In this document: piece by piece, positions 1 through 8,544 of the stretch | Layout: every line of letters starts with the position of its first letter | Numbering within the stretch: the first letter of the stretch is position 1 | NCBI RefSeq assembly: GCF_903064525.1 | Contig: NZ_LR797830.1 | Location: 372,001 to 436,000, forward strand | DNA: 64,000 nt | Direction of reading: 5' to 3' | DNA from: Methylacidimicrobium sp. AP8 | Lineage (GTDB): Bacteria > Verrucomicrobiota > Verrucomicrobiia > Methylacidiphilales > Methylacidiphilaceae | Program-made: the position numbers and the translations under genes | The notes under the pieces: generated by a model | Database searches by the model: none | What the model saw: only the letters and a program-made list of their open reading frames with translations | What the model was told of the DNA's origin: nothing

Positions 1-1427
1 CCCTGATCGGGCGGGGAAACAACGGGGGCGACGGTCTGGTCATCGCCCGGACGCTGGCCCGAGCCGGCTGGGAGGTGGCCGTATTTCTCTCTGCGGAACG
101 GACGAAGCTCGGGGCACTCTGTGCCCGGAAGCTGGAGGAATGGGAGCGCCAGGGGGGGCGCATTGCGTCGGGAGGGTCCCCTCCGTGGCGGGAGGCCGAC
201 GTCGTGATCGACGCCCTATTGGGCATCGGGATGAGCGGAGAGCTCCGTGGGACTCTGGCCGACCTCGTCTCCGCTTGCAACCGCGAGCGAGCCAGGCGGT
301 TTTTCCGAACGGTCGCCGTGGACACCCCATCGGGTCTTTGGGAAGGGGCGGATGCGGCTTCCACGGCGGTCGAAGCCGACCTCACGCTGACGATCGGCTA
401 CGGCAAGGAGTTCCTCTTCCGGGAAGGACTTTCCCGCTTCGTCGGCCGGATCGAGGTGGTGCCGATCTTTTCGGAGCGTCCGGAGGGCGCCGGGAGCCAG
501 GCGATCGTTCCCGAGGAGCTGGCGCCCTGGCTCCCGAGGCGGAGCGCCCACTGCCACAAGGGCCGTTTCGGCCGGGTCCTCCTTGTCGGAGGGTCCCGCG
601 GATTCAGCGGAGCCGCCGTCCTGGCCGCACAGGCCGCTCACCGGGTCGGCGCCGGACTGGTGAACCTCGGGGTCCGGGAGGAAATTTACCCGATCGTCGC
701 CTCCCGGTGCCCGCCGGAGACGATGGTCTTCCCGATCTCGGACCTTGAGCTCTTCTCCGCGAACCGCAGCCGGGCGACCGTCATCGCGATCGGGCCAGGC
801 CTTGGGTTGGATCGAGCGGCCGAAGAGCTTCTCGCGGATCTGGTCGAACGGGGCGGGCCTCCGATGATCTTCGATGCCGACGCCCTCACCCTCCTGGCGA
901 GAAATCCTGCGCTTTTTGAGCGATTCCGCTTTCCGGCGGTCCTCACCCCCCACCCCGGGGAGTTGCGCCGCCTTCTCGGCCGGGAGATTCCCGATGCGCA
1001 GAGAGAAGAAGCGGCGCGCGAGTTTGTGGAGCGGGTTCCGGCGACCCTCATCCTCAAGGGCACCCGGACGCTCGTCGCCCGGAAGGGAGAGCCCCTCTGG
1101 TACAACACTACCGGCAATCCCGGTCTGGCCGCCGGGGGATCAGGAGACACCCTCCTGGGCGTACTGGCCGGGCTGGTCGCGCAGGGAATCCCTCCCTGGG
1201 AGGCGGCCAAGCTCGGAGTCTGGCTTCATGGGCGCGCCGCCGACCTGCTCCTCCGGAGTCGGGGTGTGGAGGAGGGGATATTGGCTACCGAGGTGGCCGA
1301 GGGACTGGGCCCGGCTCTGCGAAGCCTTCGCGAGGCGGCGGCCCGCGCTTTGTGCGAACAGGAGGAGTGGACCGGCAAGGGTTTCCGGCCGCCTGCGGCT
1401 ACCACCAGCCCTCGGTCCCCATCGTGA
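1..1427 (+). CDS. nnr: Bifunctional NAD(P)HX epimerase/dehydratase (5' end outside window)
   Basis: Repairs hydrated NAD(P)H: the N-terminal YjeF_N domain epimerises R-NAD(P)HX and the C-terminal ribokinase-like domain dehydrates S-NAD(P)HX using ADP. The reading frame is already open at base 3 and encodes the diagnostic GRGNNGGDGLVIAR motif at about nt 9-50, so the true start lies upstream; a GTG at 75 is not the real start. The C-terminal domain begins near HKGRFGRVLLVGGSRG (about nt 553) and carries the nucleotide-binding GGSGDTLLGVLAGL (about nt 1135). Only a few N-terminal residues seem to be missing. The 3' end overlaps the convergent lipoprotein gene by 29 nt. Confidence 0.93.
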   Translation, partial: LIGRGNNGGDGLVIARTLARAGWEVAVFLSAERTKLGALCARKLEEWERQGGRIASGGSPPWREADVVIDALLGIGMSGELRGTLADLVSACNRERARRFFRTVAVDTPSGLWEGADAASTAVEADLTLTIGYGKEFLFREGLSRFVGRIEVVPIFSERPEGAGSQAIVPEELAPWLPRRSAHCHKGRFGRVLLVGGSRGFSGAAVLAAQAAHRVGAGLVNLGVREEIYPIVASRCPPETMVFPISDLELFSANRSRATVIAIGPGLGLDRAAEELLADLVERGGPPMIFDADALTLLARNPALFERFRFPAVLTPHPGELRRLLGREIPDAQREEAAREFVERVPATLILKGTRTLVARKGEPLWYNTTGNPGLAAGGSGDTLLGVLAGLVAQGIPPWEAAKLGVWLHGRAADLLLRSRGVEEGILATEVAEGLGPALRSLREAAARALCEQEEWTGKGFRPPAATTSPRSPS

Positions 1428-1986
1428 CCGTCGGTTCCCAGCCGACGGAATTCCAGTATTGCTCGGTCGCTCCGTATTCGTCGAGCGCACCGGCGGCGGC
1501 GAGCCCCTGCTGCTGCTCCTCCTCGACGGCCTTCGGCTCATGAGGCCAGAGGCAGAAGTATATCCCTTCGATCCGGATGGTCGGGCCGCGCCTGAGCGGA
1601 GGACCGGCGAGCACCCGCCCGGCCACGGTAATTCTCTTGCCGGGGCTGTACACGGCCGGGTCGAGGCGGCCCCGATATTCGACGAGGATGCGGCCGCCCG
1701 ATTCCGCCGTGCGGGCCGGCCGGTCGTGCCGGGAGAGCGGCCGCTGGGAAATGAGCACGATGCTTCCTTTCTCGTAAACGTGGCTCTCGATGATCCGGCC
1801 CCCGAAGATGACGATTCGTCCCTGATAGGCGGCCGGATCGGCCGCGATCTGCGAAAGAAGGGGCTGGCCCGCGGCCTTCTTGCGCAGGGGTTCGGGAATG
1901 GGGCTGAGGTTCGCGCATCCGGCCAAGGGAAGAAGCGGAAGGGTCCAGAGGCAGAAAAGAGCCAGCCGCTTTGTCCCTGTTCCCAT
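1399..1986 (-). CDS. Slp-family outer membrane lipoprotein
   Basis: About 195 residues. It starts with a basic N-terminus, a hydrophobic stretch (LALFCLWTLPLLPLAGC) and a lipobox LAGC, so it is an exported lipoprotein. The body matches the Slp (starvation lipoprotein) pattern: Pro-rich segment after the Cys, 'DPAAYQGRIVIFGGRI', 'LVEYRGRLDPAVYSPGKRITVAGRVLAGP' split over two conserved blocks, and a C-terminal 'LWP' block. The function of Slp proteins is poorly defined (envelope stress and acid or stationary-phase survival in enterics). The ATG at 1986 directly precedes the signal peptide; an in-frame ATG at 2016 preceded by GGAAGGGG is an alternative. Divergent from aguB; convergent overlap with nnr. 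Confidence 0.75.
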   Translation of the reverse strand: MGTGTKRLALFCLWTLPLLPLAGCANLSPIPEPLRKKAAGQPLLSQIAADPAAYQGRIVIFGGRIIESHVYEKGSIVLISQRPLSRHDRPARTAESGGRILVEYRGRLDPAVYSPGKRITVAGRVLAGPPLRRGPTIRIEGIYFCLWPHEPKAVEEEQQQGLAAAGALDEYGATEQYWNSVGWEPTVTMGTEGWW

Positions 1987-2129
1987 CGCCGGAAGGGAGT
2001 GAACCACCGCCCGCATCCCCTTCCAAGCGCAGAATGCGGATCGGGCTTTCGGGTGAAAAAAAAGGGCTTGGCGGGCCCATGGAAAATCAAGCATGAGAAG
2101 GCAATCTATTCCTTGAGATCCCTCGCAAG

Positions 2130-3029
2130 ATGCTCCGAAAAACGATGCCGGGCCCGCACCGAGTGCGGGTAGCGCTTGTCCAGGCCGAGGCGGAACCGGA
2201 TCGCGACGCCAACCTCCGGCGGCAGGATCGGCTCTTCCGCAAAGCGGCGGAGCAGGGGGCGGAAGTGATCTGCACGCAGGAGCTCTTTGCCACACCCTAC
2301 TTCTGCCAGGAAGAAAGCGTGGCGGCCTTCCGGTGGGCGGAGGAGATCGACGGGCCGACCGTCCGCTTCCTGCAGGATCAGGCGCGGAAGGCCGAGGCGG
2401 TCGTCATCGGCTCCTTTTTCGAGCGGCGCGCCCCCGGCCTCTTCCATAACACGGCGGTGGTGATTGACGCGGCCGGGGAGCTGCTCGGCTGCTACCGGAA
2501 AATGCACATTCCGGACGATCCCGGATATTACGAAAAATACTATTTTGCTCCCGGGGATCTCGGCTTCCGGGTCTGGTCCACCTCGGCAGGGCGTCTGGGC
2601 GTGCTCGTCTGCTGGGATCAATGGTACCCCGAGGCGGCCCGGCTGACCGCGTTGCAAGGGGCGGAGATCCTCTTCTACCCGACGGCGATCGGCTGGCATC
2701 CTCACGAGAAGGAGAGCGAAGGGGCCGCGCAAGCCGACGCCTGGAGGACGATCCAGCGAAGCCATGCCATCGCCAACGGCTGTTTTGTCGCCGCCGTCAA
2801 TCGTGTCGGGGTCGAGAAAGGCCCGGGCGGGCGGGCGATCGAGTTTTGGGGCCGCAGCTTCGTGGCCGATCCGATGGGACGGGTGATCGCGGAAGCCTCG
2901 GCGGAGGAAGAGGTCCTGCTGGCCGACCTCGATCTGGGCTTGATTGAAGAAGTGCGCATCCACTGGCCCTTCCTTCGCGATCGCCGTGTGGATGCGTACG
3001 GAGGGATCGCGGCGCGCTACCTGGGGTGA
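2130..3029 (+). CDS. aguB: N-carbamoylputrescine amidase
   Basis: Nitrilase-superfamily amidohydrolase, 299 residues, which cleaves N-carbamoylputrescine to putrescine, CO2 and ammonia. The Glu-Lys-Cys catalytic triad is visible: Glu in CTQELFATPYFC (about residue 51), Lys in YRKMHIPDDPGYYEKYYF, and Cys in LVCWDQWYPEAARL. The YYEKYYF and CWDQWYPE blocks are typical of AguB rather than other nitrilases. It is the first gene of a two-gene operon: its TGA overlaps the GTG start of aguA, giving the complete two-step agmatine-to-putrescine route. Confidence 0.93.
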   Translation: MLRKTMPGPHRVRVALVQAEAEPDRDANLRRQDRLFRKAAEQGAEVICTQELFATPYFCQEESVAAFRWAEEIDGPTVRFLQDQARKAEAVVIGSFFERRAPGLFHNTAVVIDAAGELLGCYRKMHIPDDPGYYEKYYFAPGDLGFRVWSTSAGRLGVLVCWDQWYPEAARLTALQGAEILFYPTAIGWHPHEKESEGAAQADAWRTIQRSHAIANGCFVAAVNRVGVEKGPGGRAIEFWGRSFVADPMGRVIAEASAEEEVLLADLDLGLIEEVRIHWPFLRDRRVDAYGGIAARYLG

Positions 3030-4117
3030 GTACGAGAGAGGTCCTGGACGCGAACCGTTCCGAGCCCCGGGAGGGATGGCCGGAGTCCCTTCCGCGGACT
3101 TTCGGTTTTCGGATGCCGGCCGAATGGAGTCGGCACCGCGCGACTTGGCTCACATGGCCGCGCGAGGACGGGATCAGCTTCCCGGGGAAGGAGAGGATCA
3201 TGGCCTCCTTTTGGGCCGATCTGGTGCAGCGGCTGTCCTCGGGAGAAATCGTTCGGGTCAACTGTTTTTCGCGGCAGCAGCGGGAGTCGGTCCGGGAGCT
3301 CCTTGAATCCCGGGGGATTGCGGTCGGCAGCCGGGTCCTCCTCTACGAGAACCCCGCCTACGAGCCCTGGTGCCGGGATCACGGACCGCTCTTCGTGCAG
3401 AACCGGAAGGAGACGGCGATCGTAGATTGGGGCTATGACGCCTGGGGGAAGAAGTACCCGCCCTATGACCTGGACGACTTGGTGCCCCGGCGGGCGGCCT
3501 CGTTCCTGGGGATGCGCTGCTTCGAGCCCGGGATCGTCCTCGAAGGCGGGGCGATCGACACCAATGGCGAGGGGCTTTTTCTCGTGGGCACCCGTTGCCT
3601 CCTCGATCCGATCCGCAATCCGGGCATGACCCGGGAGCGGATGGAAGCGGCGCTGCGCGACTATCTCGGCGCCGATCGGATGATTTGGCTCGAGGGGGAG
3701 ATCGCGGGGGACGACACCGACGGGCATGTCGACGAGATCGCCCGGTTCGTCGATCGGTCCACCATCGTCGCGGCGCGCGCCGCGGACCCCGAGGATCCGA
3801 ACCATGCGCCTCTCGAAGAGAACTTCGCCCGCTTGCAGGCGGAGGCGCAGAAGGGTCCCGAAAGGCTGCGCGTGGTCCCGCTGCCGATGCCCGCGCCGCT
3901 TTACGAGGGGGAGACGAGGCTGCCGGCTTCCTACCTGAACTTCTACTTTTCCAACGAGGCTCTCCTCTACCCGGCTTTCGGCGATCCCGCCGACGTCGCC
4001 GCCGGGGAGATTTTCGGCTCGCTGGTGCGCGACCGCCCGGCGATCCCCGTGCCCGCCCGCGACCTCGTATGGGGCTTGGGCGGCCTGCACTGCATCACCC
4101 AGCAGGAGCCGGCGTAA
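3026..4117 (+). CDS. aguA: Agmatine deiminase
   Basis: Peptidyl-arginine-deiminase-family enzyme, 363 residues, converting agmatine to N-carbamoylputrescine and ammonia. Family marks: W(C)RDHGPLF near residue 113, EGGAIDTNGEG, GDDTDGHVDEIARF with the catalytic Asp/His region, and the nucleophilic Cys in GGLHCITQQEP at the extreme C-terminus. The GTG start overlaps the stop of aguB by 4 nt, so the two genes are probably translationally coupled. No arginine decarboxylase is visible in the window, so the agmatine source is elsewhere. Confidence 0.94.
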   Translation: MSTREVLDANRSEPREGWPESLPRTFGFRMPAEWSRHRATWLTWPREDGISFPGKERIMASFWADLVQRLSSGEIVRVNCFSRQQRESVRELLESRGIAVGSRVLLYENPAYEPWCRDHGPLFVQNRKETAIVDWGYDAWGKKYPPYDLDDLVPRRAASFLGMRCFEPGIVLEGGAIDTNGEGLFLVGTRCLLDPIRNPGMTRERMEAALRDYLGADRMIWLEGEIAGDDTDGHVDEIARFVDRSTIVAARAADPEDPNHAPLEENFARLQAEAQKGPERLRVVPLPMPAPLYEGETRLPASYLNFYFSNEALLYPAFGDPADVAAGEIFGSLVRDRPAIPVPARDLVWGLGGLHCITQQEPA

Positions 4118-4124
4118 AACGCCT

Positions 4125-4676
4125 ATGATCTATCACATTTCCTTGAGCCTGACCGCCATGGCTCTCGGCCTGCTCCACGCGCTGGCCGGGGCCCTCGCCC
4201 TCCTCTTTCCGGACCGGGCCCGATCCTTTCTGCTCTGCTTCCCGAGAAACCGCGCCCTCGGCCGGATCCTGCTGGGAGCCGGCACCGCGTGGGCGGCGAT
4301 CCTCTGCGCCACGATCGACCTCGGGGAATACTCCGGGTTCCGTTCCGTCCTCTTTTTTGCCTGCTTGACGCTCGGGGCGCTTTCGGTCTGGCTGCTCGAC
4401 GACTTCCCGTCGGTCCGCGGGCTCTCGATTCTCCTGCTGCTCGGAGCCGACGTGCTGCTCGACGCCGCTTTCCTGAGCGACCGTCCCGGGAAGATCGCGA
4501 TCGTTCTCCTCGCCTACCTTTGGGTGATCGCCGGCATTCTCTTCGTGAGCCTCCCCCACCTTTTCCGGGACCGGATCTGCGAGCCGCTGTCCTATGCGGC
4601 TCCCTTGCGGATCACCGCCTGGGCCGCCGTGGGGATCGGCGCCGGATTGCTCGCCTTCGGCCTCGGAGCCGGATAG
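4125..4676 (+). CDS. Hypothetical integral membrane protein
   Basis: 183 residues and very hydrophobic, with about five to six predicted transmembrane segments (for example ALGLLHALAGALALLF near the N-terminus, then segments around residues 45-62, 70-88, 100-115, 122-142 and 160-180). No recognisable family motif. It begins 7 nt after aguA and is read in the same direction, so it may be co-transcribed with the putrescine genes; a transport or envelope role is possible but nothing in the sequence shows it. Confidence 0.6.
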   Translation: MIYHISLSLTAMALGLLHALAGALALLFPDRARSFLLCFPRNRALGRILLGAGTAWAAILCATIDLGEYSGFRSVLFFACLTLGALSVWLLDDFPSVRGLSILLLLGADVLLDAAFLSDRPGKIAIVLLAYLWVIAGILFVSLPHLFRDRICEPLSYAAPLRITAWAAVGIGAGLLAFGLGAG

Positions 4677-4737
4677 CCGGCTCGAGATCCCGTAGGGAAC
4701 GAGAATTGACAAGTCGAGGCTCTCTTCGGAAAGTGGT

Positions 4738-4753
4738 GCCTCTGGAAAGAGGC
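4738..4753 (+). promoter_or_regulatory. Short leader hairpin before the cysteine desulfurase gene
   Basis: Perfect inverted repeat GCCTCT-ggaa-AGAGGC with a 4-nt loop in the 109-bp gap before the GTG at 4786. A TTGACA box lies upstream at about 4708 but I see no good -10 partner. No U-tract follows, so it is not a classical terminator. It may be a leader structure or chance. Confidence 0.3.
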
Positions 4754-4785
4754 GGCCGCCCGGACAGGAAGGCTAGGAGCAAAAT

Positions 4786-5952
4786 GTGATCAAGCGTTCC
4801 ATCTACTTGGATAACAATGCAACGACAGCGGTGCTTCCGGAGGTGGTTCGGGAGATGGTCCCGTTCCTCTCGGTCTATTACGGAAACCCTTCGAGCGCCT
4901 ATGCTCTCGGACAGGAAGCCAAGGAGGCCGTCCGCTCGGCCCGCCGGCGCGTCGCCCGCCTTTTGGGTTGTCGTGAGGAGGAGATCGTCTTCACGAGCGG
5001 GGGCACCGAGTCCGACAACGCCGCTCTCTGGTCGGCGCTGCGCGCTTCCGGGAAGCGGGAGCTGGTGACGACCATGGTCGAGCATCCGGCCGTCTATCGA
5101 TTGTGCCGGGAGCTCGAGAAAGACGGCTATCGCGTCCGTTGGGTTCCTGTGGGCGCCGACGGGCTTCTCGATCCGGCTGAGGTCGCGCGGGCAATCCGCG
5201 CGGAGACGGCGCTCGTTTCGGTCATGACCGCTAACAACGAGACGGGAGTGCTCTTCCCGATCCGGGAGGTAGCGGAAATCTGCCGGGATCGGGGAGTGCT
5301 CTTCCATACCGACGCCGTCCAGGCGGTCGGCAAAGTGGCGATCGACCTCTCCCGGATCCCGGTCGACTTCCTGTCGGTGTCGGCCCATAAGTTCGGCGGC
5401 CCCAAGGGAGTGGGCGTCCTCTACGTGCGCGACGGCGTCCCCTTCCGCCCGCTGCTGTGGGGAGGATCCCAGGAGAGCGGACGGCGCGCGGGCACCGAAA
5501 ACGTGCCGGGGATCGTCGGCATGGGAAAAGCCGCCGAGCTGGCGGCCGAACGGGTGGGCTCGTTCGCGGATCGGGTCGGGACGCTGCGGGACCGATTCGA
5601 GCGGACGATCCTGGCCGGGCTCGACGACGTCCGGATCAACGGCCATCCGGGGAAGCGGGTGCCGAACACCTCCAATCTCTGCTTCCGGAACGTCGAATCG
5701 GAAGCTCTCCTGCTCGATCTCGACCGCCAAGGCATTCAGGCTTCCGGCGGATCGGCCTGCAGCACCGGGAGCGCGAGGCCCTCTCGCGTTCTCCTGGCGA
5801 TGGGGCTCAGCCCGCAGGAGGCCTTCTCCAGCGTCCGCTTCTCCCTGGGCTGGAATCAGACCGAGGAAGAGATCGACCGGGCGGCGGCCGCGGTGATCGA
5901 AGCGGTGGGCCGGATTCGGGAAAAGCTGCCGTCCGGCCTGGCGATGTCATGA
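4786..5952 (+). CDS. Cysteine desulfurase (IscS/NifS family)
   Basis: PLP enzyme, 388 residues, which removes sulfur from cysteine to form an enzyme persulfide for Fe-S cluster or thiocofactor assembly. Visible marks: YLDNNATT at the N-terminus, the His of the GTESDN region, PLP lysine in SAHKFGGPKGVG, and the mobile catalytic-Cys loop SGGSACSTGS (about residues 322-332), which is the short class-I NifS/IscS type. GTG start with AGGAG eight bases upstream. Its stop overlaps the next gene by ATGA. No iscU or iscR neighbour is present, so its sulfur acceptor cannot be told from context. Confidence 0.9.
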   Translation: MIKRSIYLDNNATTAVLPEVVREMVPFLSVYYGNPSSAYALGQEAKEAVRSARRRVARLLGCREEEIVFTSGGTESDNAALWSALRASGKRELVTTMVEHPAVYRLCRELEKDGYRVRWVPVGADGLLDPAEVARAIRAETALVSVMTANNETGVLFPIREVAEICRDRGVLFHTDAVQAVGKVAIDLSRIPVDFLSVSAHKFGGPKGVGVLYVRDGVPFRPLLWGGSQESGRRAGTENVPGIVGMGKAAELAAERVGSFADRVGTLRDRFERTILAGLDDVRINGHPGKRVPNTSNLCFRNVESEALLLDLDRQGIQASGGSACSTGSARPSRVLLAMGLSPQEAFSSVRFSLGWNQTEEEIDRAAAAVIEAVGRIREKLPSGLAMS

Positions 5953-7118
5953 CCGTCGAACAGATCGTCAACGATCCCGACCTCCGGGCCCAGCTCTTCC
6001 CGGTGACCCGGCGGAAGCACTTTCTGGCCCATGCGGCCGTCGCCCCGATCACGCAGCCGGCCGTCGACCGGATCCGGCGCGCGGCCGAGGAGGGGGCGAG
6101 CCAGGAGCAGGAGACCGAGGTGCTTCTCCAAGAGCTCGACCAATGCCGCCGGACGGCGGCACGGCTCCTGCACGTCGATCCGTCGGAGGTCGCGCTGGTC
6201 GGACCGACCGCCTTCGGTCTGAACCTGGTGGCGCAGGGGATCGACTTCCAGCCGGGAGACGAGGTGGTCTTCTACCCGGACGACTACCCGGCCAACGTCT
6301 ACCCCTGGATGCGGCTGGCCGAGCGCGGCGTCAAGCTCGTCCGGCTCGAGCCCGGCGCCTTGGGCCGACTCACCCCGGAGCTGGTGCTCGATGCGGTCGG
6401 GCCGCGGACACGCCTGGTGGCGCTCGCTTCCTGTCACTTTCTTTCCGGCTACCTTCTCGACTATCGGACGATCGGGGAAGAGCTCCGCCGGCGGGACGTG
6501 CTCTTCTGCCTGGACGGGATTCAATCGCTCGGCGCAGCCCCCATGGACGCAGCCTGCTGCGACTTCCTGAGCGCGGATTCTCACAAGTGGCTCCTCGGTC
6601 CGCTCGGGGCGGGCATCTTTTATGTCCGGAAGGAGCGGCAGGATCTCCTCCGGCCGGCCCTCGTGGGCGCATGGAACATCCGTTCGCCGGGCTTCATCGC
6701 GCAGCCGCAGATCGAGTGCGTGGCGGGTGCGCGGCGCTACGAATGCGGGGCTCTCTATGCCTTGGGTATCCTGGGCATGCGGGCTTCGATGGAGCTCCTG
6801 CTGGAAGTGGGCATCGAGGCGATCCGGGAGCGGCTTCTCTCTCTGCATGCTTTCCTGGCCGATGGCCTGCGCAAGCGGGGATGGAGCCTGCTGGCCGAAG
6901 AGTTTCCCGCGGAGGCGCGTTCCGGGATCGTGACGGCGACCCATGATGGGATCGATCTGGCCGCCGCCGCCGAGCGACTCAAGGAGCAGAACATCGTGGT
7001 CTCGCTCCGGTGGGACCGGCAGGGCAAGAGGTACCTCCGCTTCTCCCCCCATTTTTACAACACGCACGCGGAGCTCGCGCAAGCGGTCGCCGCGCTCGAC
7101 CGCGTGGCTTCGCACTAG
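5949..7118 (+). CDS. Class-V aminotransferase (isopenicillin-N-epimerase / CsdA-like)
   Basis: 389 residues. PLP fold-type I protein with the conserved block CLDGIQSLGAAPMD and the PLP lysine in ADSHKWLLGPLGAG. Unlike its upstream neighbour it lacks a desulfurase Cys loop, so a true cysteine desulfurase role is unlikely; an aminotransferase, lyase or epimerase reaction is more plausible, but the substrate is unknown. The ATG overlaps the preceding stop (ATGA), so it is coupled to the desulfurase. The reading frame continues upstream of this ATG inside the previous gene, but that part is a shadow frame. Confidence 0.8.
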   Translation: MTVEQIVNDPDLRAQLFPVTRRKHFLAHAAVAPITQPAVDRIRRAAEEGASQEQETEVLLQELDQCRRTAARLLHVDPSEVALVGPTAFGLNLVAQGIDFQPGDEVVFYPDDYPANVYPWMRLAERGVKLVRLEPGALGRLTPELVLDAVGPRTRLVALASCHFLSGYLLDYRTIGEELRRRDVLFCLDGIQSLGAAPMDAACCDFLSADSHKWLLGPLGAGIFYVRKERQDLLRPALVGAWNIRSPGFIAQPQIECVAGARRYECGALYALGILGMRASMELLLEVGIEAIRERLLSLHAFLADGLRKRGWSLLAEEFPAEARSGIVTATHDGIDLAAAAERLKEQNIVVSLRWDRQGKRYLRFSPHFYNTHAELAQAVAALDRVASH

Positions 7119-7125
7119 CTTAAGC

Positions 7126-7920
7126 ATGCTCTTCGACTACCACGTTCACACCCCCCTTTGCCGGCACGCTATCGGGAAGCCGGCGGACTATATCCGCCGC
7201 GCCCGGGAGGTCGGCCTGGGCGAGCTGGGATTCAGCGACCACAACCCGATGCCCACCGCCTTCGACGACTGGCGGATGGGGCCGGACGAGCTGCCGCGCT
7301 ATCTCGCGCTCGTGGAGGAGGCGAAGTCCGAGTCCAAAGGCTTTCCGATCCGCCTGGGGCTCGAATGCGACTTCCTGCCGGGCTACGAGGAGCATCTGCG
7401 CTATCTGGCCGGGCAGGCGGACTGGGATTTCCTGATCGGCTCCGTCCACTACGTAGAGCCCCATTGGGACATCGACAACCCGGCGAAGCTGGCCAAGTGG
7501 GAAGAGAGGCCGGTGGAAGAGATCTGGAGCCTCTATTTCGCCGCCTACGCCCGGATGGCCCGCTCCGGACTCTTCGATTTCCTCGCCCATCCTGACCTAG
7601 TGAAGAAGTTCGGGCGGAGGCCCGCCGGTGACCTGACGGACTATTACCGGGAGGCCGTCGACGCGATTGCCGACGCGGGGCTCGCCATCGAGGTGAGCAC
7701 GGCGGGGCTGCGCAAGGAAGCCCAGGAGATCTACCCGGAGAAGCGTTTCCTGGAAATGGCCTTTCGCCGTCATATCCCCGTCCTCCTCAGCTCCGACGCC
7801 CACCGTCCGGAAGAAGTCGGCTACCGGTTCGATCTGGCGCTCGATCTGGTCCGGGAAGTGGGCTACCGGCAGCTCGTCCGCTTCGAGCGGCGGAGGCCGA
7901 TCCCCGTGGCGATCGGTTAA
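7126..7920 (+). CDS. hisK: PHP-family histidinol-phosphatase
   Basis: 264 residues. PHP metallophosphoesterase with the N-terminal metal-binding motif [14 protein letters not shown], the second motif SDHNPMP, an internal [11 protein letters not shown], the GSVHY block and a C-terminal [11 protein letters not shown]. This arrangement is that of HisK-type histidinol-phosphate phosphatase (histidine synthesis) rather than DNA-polymerase PHP domains. Starts 7 nt after the aminotransferase-like gene, in the same run of forward genes. The enzyme assignment is by motif pattern; a related PHP phosphatase activity is possible. Confidence 0.82.
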   Translation: MLFDYHVHTPLCRHAIGKPADYIRRAREVGLGELGFSDHNPMPTAFDDWRMGPDELPRYLALVEEAKSESKGFPIRLGLECDFLPGYEEHLRYLAGQADWDFLIGSVHYVEPHWDIDNPAKLAKWEERPVEEIWSLYFAAYARMARSGLFDFLAHPDLVKKFGRRPAGDLTDYYREAVDAIADAGLAIEVSTAGLRKEAQEIYPEKRFLEMAFRRHIPVLLSSDAHRPEEVGYRFDLALDLVREVGYRQLVRFERRRPIPVAIG

Positions 7921-7933
7921 GCGGTCGGGAGCC

Positions 7934-8524
7934 ATGAGCGCGGGCCGGAAGCTGACCCGGGAAGACTTCCTCTCGGACGATCCGGCCGACCGGGCCCGCT
8001 TCTTTCTGGGGAAACGGCTCGTCTGCGCCTCGCCGGAAGGCCGGGTCAGCGGGATCATCTGCGAGACCGAGGCCTACGGCGGGGCGGAGGACAAGGCCTG
8101 CCACGGGTACGGGAACCGCAAGACGCGGCGCACCGAAATGCTCTTCCGCGCCGGGGGGGTGGCCTACGTCTATTTTTGCTACGGGATGCACTATCTCCTC
8201 AATTTCGTGACGGGCCCGGCGGGAGTCCCGCAGGCCGTCTTGATCCGCGGAGTTCGGATCGAAGAAGGCAAGCCCCTGGTGCAAAAGAGAAGGCGGCCGT
8301 TCCCGGAGCGGCAATGGGCCGACGGTCCGGCCAAAGTCTGCGAAGCTTTCGGCATCGACTTGACCTACAACGGCGTCTGCCTGCTCGGCGACACCCTCTG
8401 GGTCGAAGATCCGGGGATCCGTGTTCCGGAGGAGGAGGTCCTGCGCACGCCGCGGATCGGCGTCGCGTACGCGGAGGAGTGGGCCGAAAAACCGCTCCGC
8501 TTCGTCTGGCGGTGCGGGGGTTGA
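7934..8524 (+). CDS. DNA-3-methyladenine glycosylase (AAG/MPG type)
   Basis: 196 residues, matching the usual length of bacterial AAG-family glycosylases, which excise alkylated or deaminated purines from DNA. Typical blocks are [20 protein letters not shown] (catalytic Glu), [19 protein letters not shown] and the substrate pocket block NFVTGP, ending with [18 protein letters not shown]. Last gene of a forward run; convergent with the RND exporter gene with a 20-nt gap. Confidence 0.93.
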   Translation: MSAGRKLTREDFLSDDPADRARFFLGKRLVCASPEGRVSGIICETEAYGGAEDKACHGYGNRKTRRTEMLFRAGGVAYVYFCYGMHYLLNFVTGPAGVPQAVLIRGVRIEEGKPLVQKRRRPFPERQWADGPAKVCEAFGIDLTYNGVCLLGDTLWVEDPGIRVPEEEVLRTPRIGVAYAEEWAEKPLRFVWRCGG

Positions 8525-8544
8525 CCGCGTGTCGCGCCTCCGCC